64,000 nucleotides of DNA from Bog-756 sp963727955 (GTDB lineage: Bacteria; Actinomycetota; Acidimicrobiia; Acidimicrobiales; RAAP-2). The translations under genes were made by a program, and so were the position numbers. Within the stretch, counting starts at the first letter, position 1, and each line of letters starts with the position of its first letter. Below are positions 9,075 to 19,467 of the stretch, piece by piece. The notes beneath the pieces are model-generated. The model was not told where the DNA came from. It ran no database searches and worked only from the letters and a program-made list of their open reading frames with translations. The stretch is taken from positions 186,001 through 250,000 of the forward strand of contig CAVSII010000005.1 of assembly GCA_963727955.1 (NCBI GenBank). Direction: 5' to 3'.

Positions 9075-10208
9075 ATGGAGAAGATGGGGGAACGATTGCA
9101 GACGGAAGCCGCTGTCTTGTGGGAATCGGGCGGCACGTGGGAAGTCGGCCCTATCGAGCTCGACCCACCAAAGAACCAGGAAGTCCTCACCCGCCTTGTG
9201 GCATCAGGTCTGTGTCACTCGGACGAGCACTTCCTCACCGGCGACATGCCCTTTCTCGGCGCGATGATCGGCGGTCACGAAGGGGCCGGTATCGTCGAAC
9301 AGGTCGGCCCCGGCGTTACCACTCTGAAACCAGGCGACCACGTCGTCACCAGTTTCCTCCCACCTTGCGGACACTGTCCATCCTGCATCGATGGTCACCA
9401 GAATCTCTGCGACATGGGAATGCATATTGCCGACGGCTGGCAGGTCACCGACAAGACGGCGCGCCATCATGCCCGTGGTACCGACTTGCGGCTGTTCTGC
9501 ATGGTCGGCACGTTTGCCCGACACACCGTTGGACACGAGAGATCGTTCATCAAGATCGACGATGACCTTCCTCTGGACCGGGCGTGCCTCGTCGCCTGCG
9601 GTGTGAGCACCGGCTGGGGCTCCGCGGTACATCGTGCTCAGGTCCAGCCCGGCGAGGATGTGGTTGTGATCGGGGTGGGCGGGGTCGGTAGCGCTGCCGT
9701 ACAGGGGTCTCGCCGTGCCGGCGCGCGGCGCATCTTCGCCATAGATCCCGTTGAGTTCAAGCGGGAACGGGCGCAGGATTTTGGGGCCACGCACACCGCC
9801 TCCAGCATCGAGGAGGCCTTCCCGCTCATCCAACAGCTCACTCTGGGGAGGATGTGCCACCGTGTCATCTGCACCATGTCGGTGGGACACGGCGAATGGA
9901 TGGGCGTCATCATGGCCCTCGCCGCCAAGCGAGGTCGGGTTGTGGTTACCAATGTTCACCCGTGGACAGAGACGGACGTGAAGATGAGCATGCTCGATCT
10001 ACTCACGATGGAGAAGGAACTTGTCGGCTCGATCTTCGGGTCCTCGAACCCCGAAGAAGACGTGCCTCGGCTACTGGGTCTCTACCGCGACGGCCTTTTG
10101 GATCTCGACGGCATGGTCACCAGGACCTATCCGCTCGAACGGATCAACGACGGTTACCAGGATATGAGGGAAGGCCGAAATATCCGCGGGGTCCTCTTGC
10201 TGGAATGA
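9075..10208 (+). CDS. Zinc-dependent alcohol dehydrogenase, NDMA-dependent (nicotinoprotein) type
   Basis: A 377-residue medium-chain dehydrogenase. Catalytic zinc ligands are seen in GLCHSDEHFLTG and GGHEGAG. The structural zinc site is CGHCPSCIDGHQNLC. A Rossmann motif VIGVGGVGSAAVQG follows near residue 200. The pattern, with LFCMVGTFARHTV and VHPWTETDVKMSMLDL, matches the actinobacterial alcohol dehydrogenases that keep NAD bound and need an artificial acceptor such as N,N-dimethyl-4-nitrosoaniline in assays. An in-frame ATG at 9084 is an alternative start and aligns better with relatives. It probably oxidises primary alcohols; the substrate is not visible. Confidence 0.88.
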   Translation: MEKMGERLQTEAAVLWESGGTWEVGPIELDPPKNQEVLTRLVASGLCHSDEHFLTGDMPFLGAMIGGHEGAGIVEQVGPGVTTLKPGDHVVTSFLPPCGHCPSCIDGHQNLCDMGMHIADGWQVTDKTARHHARGTDLRLFCMVGTFARHTVGHERSFIKIDDDLPLDRACLVACGVSTGWGSAVHRAQVQPGEDVVVIGVGGVGSAAVQGSRRAGARRIFAIDPVEFKRERAQDFGATHTASSIEEAFPLIQQLTLGRMCHRVICTMSVGHGEWMGVIMALAAKRGRVVVTNVHPWTETDVKMSMLDLLTMEKELVGSIFGSSNPEEDVPRLLGLYRDGLLDLDGMVTRTYPLERINDGYQDMREGRNIRGVLLLE

Positions 10209-10440
10209 TGCCGGCTGGCGGCAGCTGGCCAGCAGGCCCGCCCTCTCCCGTTCCAGGAGGAGAGGATGGGGCAGAAACCGATCGTGGTCATGGTTGGCGG
10301 CCGCAATTCCACGCCGGTAATTGCCCTTTTCGCACATTATTGTGGGCACACTCAGCTACGAATGAACCCTGGCTAGCTAGTGGGACCAGAAAGAGGCATT
10401 TCACTTAGCCTGCATTTCTGAGATCGACGGGAGGATCGAG

Positions 10441-13400
10441 ATGGCGGCGGCCGGTGAGAACGTGACGGTCTTGTTTACCGACATGGTCGGCTCGACGCGT
10501 CTGTCATCCGAGCTCTCGGTCGAGGCAGCCGACAAGTTGCGCCAGCGGCATTTCTCGCTCCTTCGCCAGTCCATCGCCGCCTCGGGTGGCGCCGAAGTCA
10601 AAAACCTCGGCGATGGGATGATGGCCGTATTTTCGGCGACCTCATCGGCCCTCCAGTGCGCTGTCCGGATGCAGCAGGAAGTCGAGCGTGAGAACCACGC
10701 CTCCCCGTCGCCGATCGGCCTGAGGATCGGGGTGAGTTGCGGAGAAGCGACGAAAGAGGACGAGGACTACTTCGGGGACCCGGTCATCGAGGCTGCGCGT
10801 CTCTGTGCCAGGGCCGACGGTGGGCAGATCTTCGTCACCGACCTGGTCAAGGGCATGGCTGGTCGCCGCAGCACCCACCGTTTGGAGCTGATCGGTGCCC
10901 TCGAGTTGAAGGGCCTGCCCCAGCCGGTGGAAAGCTACGAGGTCGTTTGGGAGCCGCTTGGCTCGGATCCGGAAGAGCAGCGAGGTGTGCCTCTGCCGGC
11001 TCGCCTCACCCACCGCCCGAACGTCGGAGTGATCGGCCGTGCCGACGAGCTGGACGGCGCTGGATCAGGCGGCCAAGATGGCCGAGGCCGGCCAAGGTTG
11101 CCGCACCGTGCTGATCTCCGGGGAACCGGGTCAGGGGAAGACGACCCTCGTCGCCGAAGCCGCCCGTCGAGCTCACAAGCGGGGCGCACTGGTGTTCCTC
11201 GGCCGCTGCAACGAGGATCTGGGGATTGCCTACCAGCCCTTCCGCGAGCTGCTCGGCCATTACGTCGCCCACGCTCCCGAAAGCACTCTGCGTCGCCACG
11301 TCGAGTCCTACGGCGGTGAGCTCGAGCGCCTCGTCCCCGCTCTCCGTCAGCGCCTTCCGGACCTGCCCGAGCCGACGTCGACCGATCCGGAGACCGAGCG
11401 TTACCTGCTCTTCGGAGCGGCTGTCGGTCTGTTGGACGAAGCGAGTAAGGCAGTCCCCGTGCTGGTCGTCATCGACGATCTTCACTGGGCCGACAAACCG
11501 ACTTTGCAACTCCTCCGTCACCTGGTCGACCAAGCCACCTCCAGCCGGCTGCTGCTGGTCGGCACTTTTCGGGATGCCGAGCTCTCGGGTGCCCACCCCT
11601 TGAGCGAGGCCCTCGGAGCACTTCGGCGGGAGCCGGGACTGGTCCGGCTCCAACTCGACGGACTCAACGATGTCGAAGTGGTCACTTTCTTGGAGGCCGC
11701 CGCCGGACACGAACTCGACGAGGTCGGCGTCGGTCTCGCCCATGCCGTCTACAGGGAGACAGACGGCAATCCGTTCTTCGTTGCCGAGCTGCTGTTGCAT
11801 CTGGTCGAATCCGGAGCGATCGTCCAAAATGACGACGGGCGATGGGTGCCCGCTCACCCGGAGGACGATATCGTCCTCCCGGAGAGCGTGCGTGAGGTAA
11901 TCGACGCCCGTGTGTCGAGGATTGGGACTGGTGCGGCCAAGATCCTCACCGTCGCCGCGGTGATCGGTCGGGACTTCGACGTGGACGTCCTCTCGCTGGT
12001 CACGGGTCTGGACGAAGACGACCTCCTCGACCTCCTCGATGAAGCACAGGCGGGGGACCTCGTGCGTGAGGCCCCCGACGCCCCAGGTCGTTACGCCTTT
12101 GCCCATGCCTTGATCCAGCGCACCCTCTACGACGACCTGGGCGGGACGCGCCGGGCCCGTTTCCACCTGCAAGTGGCAGAGGCCTTAGAAGAGCTCCATG
12201 CCGAGGACACGAATCACGCAGGCGAGCTTGCCCATCATTACTTGCTTGCCACCCACCCGTCCCGCACGGACAAGGCGATCACCTATGCTCAGCGGGCCGG
12301 CGAGACCGCTCTGACCGCACTTGCCCCCGATGAGGCAGTGCGTTACTTCGCGCAGGCTCCTGGAGCTTCTCGTCGCCCAGCCCGATTTCGATCTTCGGCT
12401 AAAGATCGACCTCCTCATCGGCCTGGGTACAGCTCAAAGGCAATCTGGCAACCAAGCCTTCCGAGCCACTCTCCTCGAGGCTGGACACCGGGCTCGGGAT
12501 CTCGGTGACGGTAAACGGCTCACGGAGGCGGCCTTGGCCAATAGTCGTGGTTCGTTCTTTAGCTCTCTCGGCGTGGTCGACGCCGAGAGAGTCGAGGTGC
12601 TCGAAGCCGCCCTCGATGTGCTCGACGGCGCGGACAGCTCGTCGAGGGCTCGTCTCCTGGCCAAGCTGTGCAACGAACTGGCCTTTGGCCCAGTCGACCG
12701 GAGGTTGAGCCTGGCTCGGGCGGCCAAGGCAATGGCTCGGCGAGTCGGTGACGTCGCCACTCGAGTCGAGGTCACCCTCGACTGCGCGGCTTCGCTCCGG
12801 ATCCCTTCAACGGTCGACGAAGTCCGGGCAGATGTGTTCGAGGCGCTGGAATTGGCCGAATCGCTGGATGACCCGATCTTGAAGTATTGGACCGCCAGGC
12901 AATATGACCATCGAGGCCGTTCGCACTGGGGACTTCGAACTCGCCTCTGCCTCCTTCGGTGCGCAGGCTGAGTTGGCTGCAAGGTTGCGGGAACCGATGC
13001 TGGTATGGCTGGCGACGTATATGCGGGCTACCGACGCGAGCCTTCATGGCGATACAGGACTGGCTGAAGAGCTCGCCACCTCGGCGCTCGAGATCGGGGC
13101 CGCCAGCGACCAGCCTGATGCCTTCCCCTTCTACGGGACCCAGATGATGGTGATCCGCCTTCAACAGGGACGGCTCGGCGAGCTCGTCTCGCTCATCGCC
13201 GAAATTGTCGAACAGAACCCCGGCGTCCCCGCCTACCGCGGCGCGCTTGGCCGCCGCCCACCTCGACGCTGGAGACGAGGCATCGGCCCGTCGGGTGGTC
13301 GAAGAGGGCGCGGCCGACGGGTTCGGTCTACCGATGGACACCGCTTGGTTGGACGGCATCGTCATGTACGCCCGACCGATCATCGAGTTGGAGATGCCTT

Positions 13401-13759
13401 CTTCTGCAAATCGATTGCTCGAACTCCTCGCTCCTTATCGCCATCAGGTGCCCCACCAGGGGGTGGCGTGTCACGAGCCCGTTGCCATGTTCCTCGGTGG
13501 TCTCGCCAGCGTCCTAGCTCGTTACGAAGAATCCGACGCGTACTTCGAGGAGGCTCACCAACTCAGTAGCCGCGGTGGATTGCTATTTGCCGTGGCCCAC
13601 ACCAACCTGTTGTGGGGTCGGATGCTGCTCCGGCGCTATGGCCATAGCGATCGTGAACGAGCTCAACAGTTGCTCGAGCGAGCACATGCAAGTGCGATCA
13701 CCAATGGCTATTCCCTACTCGAGAGACGAGCCGGGGTCGAGTTGGCAAGGAGCACCTGA
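10441..13759 (+). pseudogene. Class III cyclase / AAA-type ATPase / TPR signalling protein, frame broken four times
   Basis: Pieced together from five reading-frame segments, this is a paralogue of the intact 1106-residue protein at 23154-26474. Order: class III cyclase domain (FTDMVGST, KNLGDGMMAVF, DYFGDPVIEAARLC), P-loop ATPase (GEPGQGKTT, VLVVIDDLHWAD), winged-helix-like region, then TPR-type helices. Breaks lie at about 11056 (extra G), 12359 (extra C), 12901 (extra A) and 13247 (extra T). Each is a doubling of one base, and removing it restores the alignment with the paralogue. GGGAGG six bases before the ATG supports the start. In the cyclase core the usual Asn of VNxAARL is Ile, which may weaken catalysis. 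Function inferred: ATP- or ligand-controlled signalling. Confidence 0.85.
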
Positions 13760-13879
13760 ACAGTGAACCTTCCAATCGTCTATTTTTGCCAGACCCTCGC
13801 AGTCGAGCAGCACGAGGAGCTGACACGTCGGCCACGTGAAGATCGAGAGCTCCCGAGTTAGCGACAGGACTTCCGGCAA

Positions 13880-15221
13880 ATGGACGAGAGATCTCCGACC
13901 AGATATGTCGGTGCCCCGGACGGTGTCAGCCTTGCCTACAAGGTAACCGGGGAAGGCCCGATCGATCTCGTATGGATTGCCGGCCTCGGCTACCCCGGCG
14001 ACCTCATATCCGACGAACCGGGTTTCGTGCACCTGGCTGGACGGCTCGGCCGATTCACTCGAACAATTTGGTATGAGCCCAGAGGATCCGGGGCATCTGG
14101 GGGAGTTTTCACCGAGAATTCGCCTGAACTGTTGGTGGCCGACCTGACGGCACTTCTCGATGCCGAGAAGCTTGAGCAGGTGGTCTTGCTCGGTTGGGGC
14201 CACAGCGGAACAGTAGCGATCCGGTATGCCGAGGCCTATCCGGAACGGACGGAGGCGCTCATCCTCGTTGACTCTTACGCCGCGCGACGTACATGCAGTC
14301 GACTATCTCGTCGGTCCTACTGAAGACGAACTGGAGGAGAGGCTCACTCTCGCCAAGGAGGTCTGGGGGACAGGCTTTCTTCTCATGGCTCTCGCACCCA
14401 GCAGAGTCGAAGACGGAATGCTGCGCGAACGGATCGGCCGCTACGAGCGCCTAGGCTTCTCGCCCGACAATATCGTCGACAGCACTCGCTTGGCTTGCAC
14501 CCAGGATGTGCGGGACCTTCTGCCTCGAATCTCCTCCCCCACCCTGGTTCTCCATCGAGAGGACGGTCGCTTCATCACGAGTGACGCTGGTCGCTACCTG
14601 GGCGATCACATCCCCGGCGTGAAATACGTGGAGCTCCCTGGAGAAGACCAACTCTTCTTCGTAGGTGATATCGATGGGCTCGTCGATCCCATCGAGGAGT
14701 TCCTCACCGGCGGCCGGCAGAATCCCGAAGGAGACCTCATCACTGCGACGATTATGTTCACCGACATCGCTTCATCGACCGACCGAGCTGCTCACTTGGG
14801 GCATCGAAAGTGGACGGCCATCAGCGATGAACACGACGCCATAATTCGCAACGTGTTGAAGCGAACGAGAGGTAAGGAGATCAAGACGCTGGGGGACGGC
14901 TTTCTGGCAATCTTCGATTCAACGACCCGTGGCGTTCGGGCAGCAATCGAGATCGTGGACTCGACCAAGAGCATCGGCCTCGATGTCCGAGCGGGGATTC
15001 ATGTGGGTGAGATAGAGATGCGACATGACGACGTGAGCGGACTCGCGGTCAACATCGCCAAGCGCATCTGCGACTTGGCCGAGGACGGGGAAGTACTGGT
15101 CTCCGATAACGTCCGCGGCACTCTCGTTGGCTCGGCACTCCGGACACTCGACAGGGGAAGTCACACGTTGAAGGGAGTTCCCGACGTGTGGAGGCTGTTT
15201 GCAGTCGAAGTTCCAGGTTGA
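13880..15221 (+). pseudogene. Alpha/beta-hydrolase fused to a class III adenylate cyclase, frame broken once
   Basis: The N-terminal 260 residues form an alpha/beta hydrolase with the nucleophile elbow GWGHSGT. The C-terminal 160 residues form a class III cyclase with a complete set of key residues: FTDIASST, the Lys-bearing KTLGDGFLAIF, and GLAVNIAKRI. The architecture is known in actinobacteria; the hydrolase part is thought to act as a sensor. The reading shifts +1 near 14289. At the place where relatives have PGxDHxxWxGD this protein reads PGEDQLFFVGD, so the catalytic His seems to be Gln, which would make the hydrolase part non-catalytic. The start ATG has no clear ribosome binding site and follows 120 bp after the previous gene. 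Confidence 0.8.
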
Positions 15222-15608
15222 ACTCAGAGCATGCCAAGCCCCCACCGCCACCGGTCCCTCTGAACGTCATACGAACTTCCCCTACCTGTGCCCGCCCCTA
15301 CCGCTCAACAGCACTTAGAGCGAGGATGTCAACACTAAATGTGGCAATCACGTGTGCCACAGGCGTGGTGCGCCCGGATCGACCTGGAGGCGCAAGCGTG
15401 GGCCTGCCTTGGCGATGGCGCCGACCGCAGCATGATTTGCGGACGGGGGTTGCTCGGAGGATCTCTTCAATGAGGTGAAAGGATCTACTGGACACCCGAA
15501 GAGGGCCGAGCCGACCGAGCCGACATTGCCCCGCCAGGTGAAAGTAGCCTGCGCCGAGGTGGGTAGAGCGCTGAGGGCAGGCGACTGAGCTGGTGAAAGG
15601 CTGGAATC
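15222..15608. other. Gene-free stretch before the universal stress gene
   Basis: Open frames on both strands are short and look like non-coding DNA. The segment should hold the promoter of the stress-protein/flavoprotein pair that follows. No repeat or hairpin stands out. Confidence 0.4.
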
Positions 15609-16052
15609 ATGTTTTCGACGATCGTGGTGGGGACCGACGGGTCCGATCCCGCAAACGTCGCAGTGGCGGTGGCTATCGAGCTGGCTCACAAGAACGATGC
15701 CGTCGTGCACCTGATCCACGTTCTCAAAGCCTCCCCATCGGGGATACCGGTAGCCCAGGTGGGCTCATCGATAGCCGTACTTGGTGATGCCGAAATGACG
15801 AGAGAGGTCCGAGACGCTGCGCACGCCGTCCTCATGACGGCGGCTGGAGGGGCAGAAGGGGTGAAGGTCGAGACCCATGTCGCCACCGGGTCTCCCGCCG
15901 AGGCTCTCGTCGATTTGGCCGCCAAGGTAGGTGCTGATCTGATAGTTGTCGGTTCGAAGGGCATGCGGGGCAGTCATCGGTTGATCGGATCGATACCGAA
16001 CTCGGTCGCCCATCAGGCACCCTGCAACGTCCTCATCGTCAAGACCGTCTGA
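15609..16052 (+). CDS. Universal stress protein (UspA family)
   Basis: A 147-residue single-domain Usp. It opens MFSTIVVGTDGSDPA, the nucleotide-binding Asp region, and ends with VVGSKGMRGSHRLIGSIPNS, the Gly-rich ATP-binding loop of the GSKGM...GSxPN subgroup. ATP binding is therefore likely. GAAAGG eight bases before the ATG supports the start. The next gene begins 33 bp downstream on the same strand, so the two are probably co-transcribed as a stress/redox unit. Confidence 0.92.
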   Translation: MFSTIVVGTDGSDPANVAVAVAIELAHKNDAVVHLIHVLKASPSGIPVAQVGSSIAVLGDAEMTREVRDAAHAVLMTAAGGAEGVKVETHVATGSPAEALVDLAAKVGADLIVVGSKGMRGSHRLIGSIPNSVAHQAPCNVLIVKTV

Positions 16053-16084
16053 ATTCCGGCGACGGCAGACCTGTTCGCACGGCA

Positions 16085-17497
16085 ATGGCCCTTGTAGCGG
16101 AGGACCACTACGACTTGGTTGTCGTGGGCGCTGGACCAGCAGGGGAAAAGGCGGCTGCCCAGGCTGCCTATTTCGACAAGCGTGTGGCCGTCGTCGAGAG
16201 GGCGCACGCCCTGGGCGGGGAGCTGGCTGCCAGCGCACTGACCACCAAGGCAATGCGCGAGGCGGCCCTCTACCTCACCGGGTTCCGACGCCGCGACGTC
16301 TTCGGCGCCAGCATCGACCTCGATCCTCAGGGCACTATCGATCGGCTTCGGTCGCGGGCGACCGATGTGGCCAGGAGAATGAGCCAGGCCGTGCATGAGA
16401 ATTTGGATCGCCACGGTATCGAGTTGGTGAAGGGCACAGCTGTTCTCGGACCCGATCGCACCGTCACCGTTGCCTCCCGATCGGACTCGACGCACAGGGT
16501 CCTGAGAGCAGGGGTCGTCCTCATCGCCACCGGCTCGAGACCCTTCCATCCCCCCGGCATACCGTTTGATGACCCCGACGTGCTGGACTCCGAAACAGCG
16601 CGGGATCTGGACCGGCCGATGGGCAGTCTGGTTGTCGTCGGGGGTGGCGCCGTTGCCTGCGAGTACGCCTCGATATTCATGGCATTGGGCGCGGAGGTCA
16701 CTCTGGTCGATCGGGGACAGCGGTTGATGCCCTTTCTCGATTCGGAGTGCTCGGCGCAGGTTGCAGAGTGCTTTCAGTCCTTCGGGATGACGGTGTTCTC
16801 CGAGCTGGGCGTGACCAGTGTCACACGGGACGACGAAGGACTCCACGTTGAGATGGGTACGGGACGGCTTATCCATCCAGAGAAGATCATCTTCGCAGCC
16901 GGTCGCATGGGAAACACGGAAGAGCTCGGACTCGCTGCCGCCGGCGTAGCCACCGACGATCGGGGGCGGATAGTGGTCGACGATCATTTTGAGACGACCG
17001 CCCCCGGCATCTATGCCGCCGGAGACGTGATCGGGCCGCCGGCTCTGGCATCGGCCTCGATGGAGCAGGGCCGGGTGGCAGCTTGCTACGGCCTGGGAAT
17101 TCCATTCAAGGAAACCGTCGATCCCCTTACGCCGTTCGGTGTGTATTCCATACCCGAATGCGCCATGGTGGGGATGACGGAGGACGAGGCCGCTACCCGG
17201 GGAATCAACTTCGTGACCGGCGTGTCCCTGTTCTCGGACAACAGCCGGGCGGCCATTTCTGGCATCACGGAGGGGATCCTCAAACTGGTCGTCTGCTGCG
17301 ATGATCGACGAGTGATCGGCGTACACATCGTCGGGGACGGAGCCACCGAGCTCGTACATCAGGGCCAAGCCGTTCTGCATTTCGGTGGGACGATCGACTA
17401 CTTCATACACGCCACTTTCGATGTGCCCACCCTCAGCGACGCCTACAAGTACGCCGCCTACGACTGCCTCCAGCGGTTGGCTGCCCGCTCAGTCTGA
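16085..17497 (+). CDS. sthA: Flavoprotein disulfide-reductase family, soluble transhydrogenase (SthA)-like
   Basis: The 470-residue protein has an FAD-binding N-terminus (VVVGAGPAGEKAA), an NAD(P)-binding Rossmann motif near residue 185 (VVVGGGAVACEYASIF), the second FAD motif (GIYAAGDVIG) and the C-terminal dimerisation domain. This order matches soluble NAD(P) transhydrogenase and lipoamide dehydrogenases. The redox-active site should follow the first FAD motif, yet here it reads LGGELAASALTTKAM with no cysteine at all, so it cannot be a disulfide reductase. Soluble transhydrogenase, which also lacks the pair, is the best guess; it would move hydride between NADH and NADPH. Confidence 0.78.
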   Translation: MALVAEDHYDLVVVGAGPAGEKAAAQAAYFDKRVAVVERAHALGGELAASALTTKAMREAALYLTGFRRRDVFGASIDLDPQGTIDRLRSRATDVARRMSQAVHENLDRHGIELVKGTAVLGPDRTVTVASRSDSTHRVLRAGVVLIATGSRPFHPPGIPFDDPDVLDSETARDLDRPMGSLVVVGGGAVACEYASIFMALGAEVTLVDRGQRLMPFLDSECSAQVAECFQSFGMTVFSELGVTSVTRDDEGLHVEMGTGRLIHPEKIIFAAGRMGNTEELGLAAAGVATDDRGRIVVDDHFETTAPGIYAAGDVIGPPALASASMEQGRVAACYGLGIPFKETVDPLTPFGVYSIPECAMVGMTEDEAATRGINFVTGVSLFSDNSRAAISGITEGILKLVVCCDDRRVIGVHIVGDGATELVHQGQAVLHFGGTIDYFIHATFDVPTLSDAYKYAAYDCLQRLAARSV

Positions 17498-17540
17498 CGA
17501 CGCCCATGTGGTTGCGATCCAGAGCCGTGCCCGGAACTGT

Positions 17541-18701
17541 TCAGCCGGTCCCGACAAATGAGCCCAAGAGCTCGCTCATGTTGGCTGTGTAGAAGCTTTT
17601 CCGTACGGCGTCGTCAAAGCGCTCGAGATGGGCTTCGAAGCGCCCCATGGGATCGCGGGTCCCTTCAGGATGAGGAAAGTCGGTGGAGAACATCAAGAGG
17701 TCTGGACCCACATTGTCGAGCACCCAGCCCACGTCATCCTTGGCAAAGGGCGTGAACTTGACCTGGCGGCGTATGTAGTCGCTGGCCGTGAGCGGGAGTG
17801 CCGCCAAATCGGGCTCGGTGCGTGCGAACTGCATGGCTCCGTCGAGTTTCTTGAGCATGCCCGGGACCCACTCGGCCCCTTGCTCGATCGAGGCACCCCG
17901 CAGGCGCGGAAAGCGTTCGAACACGCCATCGAGAGCAAGGCAGGACAAGAAGTTTTCCGGCCAGTAGCCGATATTGATGAAGTCCTTGGAGCGGATGTTC
18001 TCGCCTCCGCCGAGGAAGTCGGGAGGAAGGGGCCGGCCGTTCTGGCGGTACCCGGTGGGGACGAGCTTCCCTCCCGTTCCGACATGGGTGACAAAGGGAA
18101 CGTCGGCGTCTTGCAGACGGGCCCAGATCGGATCGAGAGAACTGTGGCCGGGCCCCGTCGTCTTGGAGGGGGAGGTGGAGTTGACCACGATGGCACCGGG
18201 GCTTTGGGCCAGGGCGAACTCGAGCTCTTCGACGGCGCGCTCGATGTCGGCAAAAGGAATAAGGGGAACGGCCAGCAAGCGTGGATCCGAGGAACAAAAG
18301 TCGGTCAAGGCCCGGGTATGGGCTCGAATGCCACCGTAAAGAAGCTCCGTGTCGACGCCCCGAGAGAGGAACTGGCCCGGGGCGAAGGTGGAAAATACCA
18401 GCTGGGCGGCGATGTTGAACTTGTCCAGGACGGCCGAGCGCTCGGCGGGATCCCAGGCTCCGTAGGCGTCATAGCCCCTTCCCCACAGCTTCTCGTCGTC
18501 TAGCGCGTCTGCCGGCGGATCATCGGCGCGGGCGGCCACACGTTCGCCGGCGGCGTAGCTGTCAGGGGCAAAGGGATGGGACAACGCACGCATGCGCTGG
18601 CGGATACCCGGATCGGCGTAGGGGGTGAGCCAGTCGGTGGGCTCGAGCACGTGACTATCGGCATCGAGGTAGACCCGCTGCTGCGTGCTGCTTGACGTCA
18701 T
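17541..18701 (-). CDS. Amidohydrolase family 2 (metal-dependent hydrolase)
   Basis: The start is placed at ATG 18701 because GGAGG lies five bases upstream; a longer frame exists but its added part is not protein-like. The 386-residue protein has the features of the amidohydrolase-2 TIM-barrel family: DADSHVLEPTDW at the N-terminus, VTHVG in the middle and FSTDFPHPEG with the catalytic Asp near the end. Relatives hydrolyse or decarboxylate aromatic or cyclic acids with a single metal. Substrate unknown. Its upstream region carries three inverted repeats with a common GTTGC core, suggesting control by a dedicated regulator. Confidence 0.82.
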   Translation of the reverse strand: MTSSSTQQRVYLDADSHVLEPTDWLTPYADPGIRQRMRALSHPFAPDSYAAGERVAARADDPPADALDDEKLWGRGYDAYGAWDPAERSAVLDKFNIAAQLVFSTFAPGQFLSRGVDTELLYGGIRAHTRALTDFCSSDPRLLAVPLIPFADIERAVEELEFALAQSPGAIVVNSTSPSKTTGPGHSSLDPIWARLQDADVPFVTHVGTGGKLVPTGYRQNGRPLPPDFLGGGENIRSKDFINIGYWPENFLSCLALDGVFERFPRLRGASIEQGAEWVPGMLKKLDGAMQFARTEPDLAALPLTASDYIRRQVKFTPFAKDDVGWVLDNVGPDLLMFSTDFPHPEGTRDPMGRFEAHLERFDDAVRKSFYTANMSELLGSFVGTG

Positions 18702-19092
18702 GTGTCCTCCCCGGGAGGGTCGCCCGCTCAGAGGTGCCACTCGATTCGACGGTAGCGCAGGGGAAAACGGGTCGGCAATCGGCCTCCTGCGCACACCCAG
18801 GATGGGAGGCTTTTCGGCCATATCCCCCGCTGTTGCCATCGGGGAAGGTCCCGATCAGCTCCGCCGGGGACCATCTCTCGGCACACACAGGTCTCGGCAC
18901 TCGGCTCCCCACCGGTGCTGTTTGCAACTAGCGATTGCAAAAGATCCATAAGTCGCAACTTCGAGTTGCAACTTGGGGGAACGGCACAGTCGGCGTGCCC
19001 GGAGCTCGGCGGCGGATCCGACTCAACGGGCAACGTCGACCGGTGCCTCGCAATACAAGGTAACCGCAACCCGAGTTGCGGTCAAGGGGTTG
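18702..19092. promoter_or_regulatory. Upstream region of the amidohydrolase with three GTTGC inverted repeats
   Basis: Three palindromes share the half-site GTTGC/GCAAC. TTTGCAA-N7-TTGCAAA is at 18921-18941. AAGTCGCAACT-TCG-AGTTGCAACTT, one mismatch in 11-bp arms, is at 18950-18974. ACCGCAAC-CCGA-GTTGCGGT, perfect 8-bp arms, is at 19063-19082. The last could also serve as a terminator for the HTH gene ending at 19093. Together they look like a multi-site operator for the amidohydrolase. Binding protein unknown; the adjacent small HTH protein is a candidate. Confidence 0.55.
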
Positions 19093-19467
19093 TCAGGAGA
19101 TCTCGCCGCGGGCTTCCTTGGCGTAGCGCGATGCCATTTGGCGTGAGAACCCCCAGATACGAGCTAGTTCGCTGATGGAGACGCCATGGTCCAGAGCCGA
19201 CCTGAAGGCGGCCACCCGCGATTCGCGGCGACGCTGCTCGAGCACGTAGAGCGCTTCTTGAAGATCCTCGCGCTCATCGGTCATGTGGGAATCCTTGACG
19301 GCTTCCTCGTAGTCGGCCGCAGGCTCCACGAACTGGATTGATCGCCGAAGCGACTCCATGCGCCGGCTGAGCACAACTTGCAGGTTCTCCATCGCCTCGA
19401 TGACCAGCTCGACACTATGAATCGCTGCTTTGTCGCACTCCGTCAGCTGCTGTCGATCATCCGGCAC
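19093..19467 (-). CDS. Small protein with C-terminal helix-turn-helix, putative regulator
   Basis: The 124-residue protein is highly charged and helical over residues 1-85 and ends with a helix-turn-helix, GVSISELARIWGFSRQMASR (about 95-115). The turn and recognition helix are well formed, so DNA binding is likely. It does not fit a large regulator family that I can name. It sits immediately downstream of a cluster of GTTGC palindromes and convergently oriented features are absent, so it may control the amidohydrolase that follows it. A protein of similar layout is at 38152-38511. Confidence 0.6.
   Translation of the reverse strand: MPDDRQQLTECDKAAIHSVELVIEAMENLQVVLSRRMESLRRSIQFVEPAADYEEAVKDSHMTDEREDLQEALYVLEQRRRESRVAAFRSALDHGVSISELARIWGFSRQMASRYAKEARGEIS

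Noticed and set aside
17628..18503. 291-codon plus-strand open frame opposite the amidohydrolase
   Set aside because: Composition is Gly/Arg/Glu-rich shadow sequence and the minus-strand frame carries the metal-site motifs.
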